Source: an uncultured Prevotellaceae bacterium (lineage in GTDB: Bacteria > Bacteroidota > Bacteroidia > Bacteroidales > Bacteroidaceae). Taken from it: a stretch of DNA of 64,000 bases. The translations under genes were made by a program, and so were the position numbers. The notes under the pieces are model-generated. The model made no database searches. It had not been told where the DNA came from and was given only the letters and a program-made list of their open reading frames with translations. The stretch lies in NCBI GenBank assembly GCA_902781315.1, contig CACZIT010000018.1, positions 1-64,000 on the forward strand. Direction: 5' to 3'. Shown one piece after another: positions 61,033 through 64,000 of the stretch; the stretch's first letter is position 1, and each line of letters begins with the position of its first letter.

Positions 61033-63261
61033 ATGAGTAAGTTTGATCAGAAGAAAATAATGCCCCGCTACAGTGCCATCGTCATCGTGATGACGCTGCT
61101 GGCGACAGCTGTCGTGGGCAAGACATTATATATAATGACGGCCAAGCGCGATTACTGGATGGAGGTGGCCGCCAGGCAGAAGAAGGACAGCGTGAGCGTG
61201 AAGCCCAACCGAGGCAACATCCTCTCGAGCGACGGCCAGCTCATGGCCTCCACGCTGCCGGAGTTTAAACTTTATATGGACTTCCAGGCACTCCGAGAGT
61301 CGGGGCGCGACTCGCTGTGGGAGGCCAAACTCGACACCATCTGCCTCTGCCTGAGCCAGATATTCCCCGAGAAGTCGGCGAAAGCTTTCCGCGAACATCT
61401 GGAGGAAGGTCGCCGTCAGGTGCAGAAGAACGGCAAGGTGGGCTCGCGCCACTGGGCCATCTGGAACTATCGCGTGGACTTCAACACCTTCTCGGAGGTG
61501 AGAAGACTGCCTGTCTTCGACATGCCGTTCAATTCGGAGACCAACAACGGTGAGTTTATCGTGCGGGCGTCGTTCAAAAGTGGTTTCTTTGTTGAGGAGT
61601 TCAATGCCCGCCAACGTCCGTTCGGCTCTGCCGCAGGCCGTACCATCGGCACCATGTTCGGCAGCAAAGACTCGGCCCGCTTCGGACTTGAGCTGAGCTA
61701 CGACAGCATCCTGCGCGGAAAGAACGGAATCATTCACCGCCGCAAGGTGCTCAACAAGTGGCTCGACATCATGGACACGCCGCCCGTGGACGGTGCCGAC
61801 ATCGTTACGACCATCGACGTGGGCATTCAGGATCTTGCCGAGCGTGCCGTCATCGACGAGTTGAAACTCATTAACGGCAATGTGGGCGTGGCCATCGTGA
61901 TGGAGGTGCAGACGGGCGACATCAAGGCCATCGTGAACATGGAGAAATGTGCCGACGGTGAGTATCGCGAAATCAAGAACCACGCCGTCAGCGACCTGCT
62001 GGAGCCGGGTTCGGTGTTCAAGACAGCTTCTATCATGGTGTGTCTCGACGATGGAAAGTGCGACACGACGAAGCGTGTAGAGACCGGCGGTGGCGTGTGG
62101 CCCATGTACAAGCGTCAGATGAAAGACCACAACTGGCGCAAGGGCGGCTACGGAACGCTCACCCTGCCGCAGACCCTGCATGTCAGTTCGAACATCGGCG
62201 TGAGTCGCATTGTCGACGAATACTACCACGACCATCCCGACAAGTTCGTAGAGGGCATCTACCGCCTCGGACTGGCCGACGACCTTCAGATTCCGCTGAT
62301 GGGTTCGTCGCCGGCCGTCATCCGCAAACCGTTCAAGGACAAGCGTGGCAAGTGGACCGGTAATCGTTGGAGCGACACGGCCCTGCCCTGGATGTCGATA
62401 GGATATGAGACGCAGGTGCCCCCCATCTCCACGCTGACGTTCTACAACGCCATTGCCAACAACGGCCGTATGATGAAACCCCGATTCGTGAAGCAGGTGG
62501 TGAAGAATGGCGAGGTCATCGCCGACTATCCGCCCACGGTGCTCCACGAGCGTATTGCCAAGCCCGAGACCATCAAGAAAATCCAAACCATCCTGGAGCA
62601 GGTGGTGAGCATCGGTCTGGGCAAGAAGGCAGGCTCGAAGTCGTTCAAGGTGGCAGGAAAGACCGGAACGGCGCAGATTTCGCACGGTACGGCAGGCTAT
62701 CACTCCGGCACGATGCAGTATCTGCTCTCCTTCGCAGGCTTCTTCCCCGCCGACGCCCCCCGCTATTCCTGCATCGTCTGCATTCAGAAGTCGGGTCTGC
62801 CCGCTTCGGGTGGCGGCATGTCGGGCGTGGTGTTCCACAATATTTCGGAAGGCATCCTGGCCCAGAACCTGAAACTCGACGTGAAAGATGCCCGCGACTC
62901 TGCTTCGGTGCTCGTGCCCGACGTGAAAGATGGCAATCTCATTGCTGCCGACTACGTGCTCTCACATCTGGGATTCAATGCCAACACCGACTGGACGGGC
63001 AGCTATACCGAAAGCAATCCTATATGGGGTAGGGCCGAAAAGGTGAAGGACAAGCAGATTGCGCTGAAGCAGGAGCAGGTCGGCAACCAGTCGGTGATGC
63101 CCGACGTCAGGGGTATGGGAGCCCGCGATGCCGTCTATCTGATTGAGCGTCGTGGCGTGCGTGTGCAGTTGAGAGGCCGTGGCAAGGTGACGAAGCAAAG
63201 TCTGGCGCCGGGCCACGAAATCAAGAAGGGCGACATCTGCGAGTTGTTGCTCGAGGTGTAG
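61033..63261 (+). CDS. ftsI: Division transpeptidase (FtsI/PBP3) with PASTA domain
   Basis: A 742-residue class B penicillin-binding protein. One N-terminal membrane span (IVIVMTLLATAVVGKTLYI), a dimerisation domain (KPNRGNILSSDG, EFNARQRPFGSAAGRTIG), then the transpeptidase with SVFK near 327, SSN in LHVSSNIGVSR and KTG near 543 (GKTGTAQISHG). A C-terminal PASTA domain (VMPDVRGMGARDAVYLIERRGVRV...GDICELLLEV) closes the protein. It cross-links septal peptidoglycan with FtsW. The PASTA domain is usual for Bacteroidota FtsI. Confidence 0.94.
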   Translation: MSKFDQKKIMPRYSAIVIVMTLLATAVVGKTLYIMTAKRDYWMEVAARQKKDSVSVKPNRGNILSSDGQLMASTLPEFKLYMDFQALRESGRDSLWEAKLDTICLCLSQIFPEKSAKAFREHLEEGRRQVQKNGKVGSRHWAIWNYRVDFNTFSEVRRLPVFDMPFNSETNNGEFIVRASFKSGFFVEEFNARQRPFGSAAGRTIGTMFGSKDSARFGLELSYDSILRGKNGIIHRRKVLNKWLDIMDTPPVDGADIVTTIDVGIQDLAERAVIDELKLINGNVGVAIVMEVQTGDIKAIVNMEKCADGEYREIKNHAVSDLLEPGSVFKTASIMVCLDDGKCDTTKRVETGGGVWPMYKRQMKDHNWRKGGYGTLTLPQTLHVSSNIGVSRIVDEYYHDHPDKFVEGIYRLGLADDLQIPLMGSSPAVIRKPFKDKRGKWTGNRWSDTALPWMSIGYETQVPPISTLTFYNAIANNGRMMKPRFVKQVVKNGEVIADYPPTVLHERIAKPETIKKIQTILEQVVSIGLGKKAGSKSFKVAGKTGTAQISHGTAGYHSGTMQYLLSFAGFFPADAPRYSCIVCIQKSGLPASGGGMSGVVFHNISEGILAQNLKLDVKDARDSASVLVPDVKDGNLIAADYVLSHLGFNANTDWTGSYTESNPIWGRAEKVKDKQIALKQEQVGNQSVMPDVRGMGARDAVYLIERRGVRVQLRGRGKVTKQSLAPGHEIKKGDICELLLEV

Positions 63262-63305
63262 GCACCAGTGTATTTATCGATGAATAACAAAAAGAATAAT
63301 CATAT

Positions 63306-64000
63306 ATGAAACTGAGCGAACTTCTGAAGAACATCAAGCCGACGGCTGTCGTCGGCGATGTAGAAAAGGAAATCACAGGTGTGGAGATCGATTCGCGCAA
63401 GGTCTCTGCAGGCGGACTCTTCGTGGCTATGAAGGGTACGCAGGTCGATGGTCATCGCTTCATTCCGAAAGCTGTCGAGCTGGGGGGCGTGGCGGTGCTC
63501 TGCGAGGACATGCCTGCCGAGGACGCGCGTGCTGAAGGCGTCACCTATGTACAGGTGGCTTCCACCGAGGAAGCCGTGGGCCCCGTGGCCACCTTGTTCT
63601 ATGGCGACCCGTCGCGCAAGTTGACGCTTGTCGGCGTCACGGGTACCAACGGTAAGACCACCATCGCCACCTTATTATATAATATGTATAGGAAAATGGG
63701 CCACCGCTGCGGCCTGCTCTCCACGGTGTGCAACTATATCGAGGATGAGGCAGTGCCTGCCAGCCACACCACCCCCGATGCCATCGAGCTCAACCGGCTG
63801 TTGGCACGCATGGTGGAGGCCGGTTGCGAATATGCCTTCATGGAGTGTTCCAGCCACGCCATCGCCCAGCGCCGCATCGGCGGGCTGCAGTTTGCAGGAG
63901 GAATCTTCACCAACCTGACGCGCGACCACCTCGACTATCACAAGACCTTCGAGAACTATCGGGATGCAAAGAAACGGTTCTTCGACGACCTGCCCAAGAC
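63306..64000 (+). CDS. murE: UDP-N-acetylmuramoyl-tripeptide synthetase MurE, cut by the window end
   Basis: The first 231 codons of MurE, which adds the third residue (usually meso-diaminopimelate in this phylum) to UDP-MurNAc-L-Ala-D-Glu. The N-terminal domain starts [33 protein letters not shown]; the ATP loop [17 protein letters not shown] lies near residue 109, followed by [14 protein letters not shown] and the [13 protein letters not shown] metal/UMAG site. The stop is beyond 64000. It follows ftsI by 44 bases, continuing the dcw cluster. Confidence 0.95.
   Translation, partial: MKLSELLKNIKPTAVVGDVEKEITGVEIDSRKVSAGGLFVAMKGTQVDGHRFIPKAVELGGVAVLCEDMPAEDARAEGVTYVQVASTEEAVGPVATLFYGDPSRKLTLVGVTGTNGKTTIATLLYNMYRKMGHRCGLLSTVCNYIEDEAVPASHTTPDAIELNRLLARMVEAGCEYAFMECSSHAIAQRRIGGLQFAGGIFTNLTRDHLDYHKTFENYRDAKKRFFDDLPK

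Overview
The window looks like a chromosomal segment of a Bacteroidota bacterium, most likely a Prevotella-type member of the Bacteroidales. The grounds are: promoters of the TAnnTTTG/-33 TTTG type in front of many genes, few Shine-Dalgarno sites, many secreted glycoside hydrolases and Sec lipoproteins, a streptopain-family protease ending in a sorting-like tail, a dockerin protein, a glycine-lipid acyltransferase pair, DUF4292/DUF3109 families and a mraZ-rsmH-ftsL-ftsI-murE cluster. No rRNA, prophage, insertion sequence or CRISPR array was seen. The species call is inference.

Layout. 0-4.2 kb: GH3 beta-glucosidase (-), Hsp20 chaperone (+) behind a sigma-54-like promoter, DUF1349 lipoprotein (+). 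4.3-9.8 kb: C10 protease with a 58-residue gene just upstream (-), then gpmI (+). 10.4-17.7 kb: AraC regulator (-) divergent from a TolC / membrane-fusion / double-ATPase / two-permease efflux operon (+). 17.7-25.4 kb: ung, DUF3109, GH95 alpha-L-fucosidase (-), gyrB (-), tRNA-Glu and rpsT (-), recO (+). 25.6-30.8 kb: a minus-strand operon dut, TPR lipoprotein, DUF4292 lipoprotein, EnvC-like protein. 30.9-37.2 kb: dgt and a 1212-residue AT-rich dockerin surface protein, separated by 1.2 kb of dense repeats. 37.2-49.8 kb: a minus-strand series of M1 aminopeptidase, multidomain GH43, a 1741-residue DUF4011-type helicase-nuclease and an aspartyl protease with PDZ. 49.8-56.5 kb: GH43-like enzyme, OmpA lipoprotein, small beta-barrel, tricorn-like S41 protease. 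56.9-58.8 kb: the two acyltransferases (-). 59-64 kb: start of the division and cell-wall cluster, with murE cut by the window end.

Besides ordinary metabolism, the window is unusually rich in uncharacterised small repeats: (1) GC-rich palindromic elements (CCCTCCC-nn-GGGAGGG type), many of them inside reading frames, where they add in-frame peptides to enzymes; (2) a pair of inverted-repeat elements that supply the start codon and N-terminus of both ABC permeases; (3) a roughly 333-bp intergenic element in three copies of identical length; (4) arrays of tiny hairpins separated by a fixed 7-base word, placed at gene 3' ends; (5) one 218-bp near-palindrome. These are the most novel content. 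The best protein-level candidate is the DUF4011 helicase-nuclease, which may be an antiviral effector.
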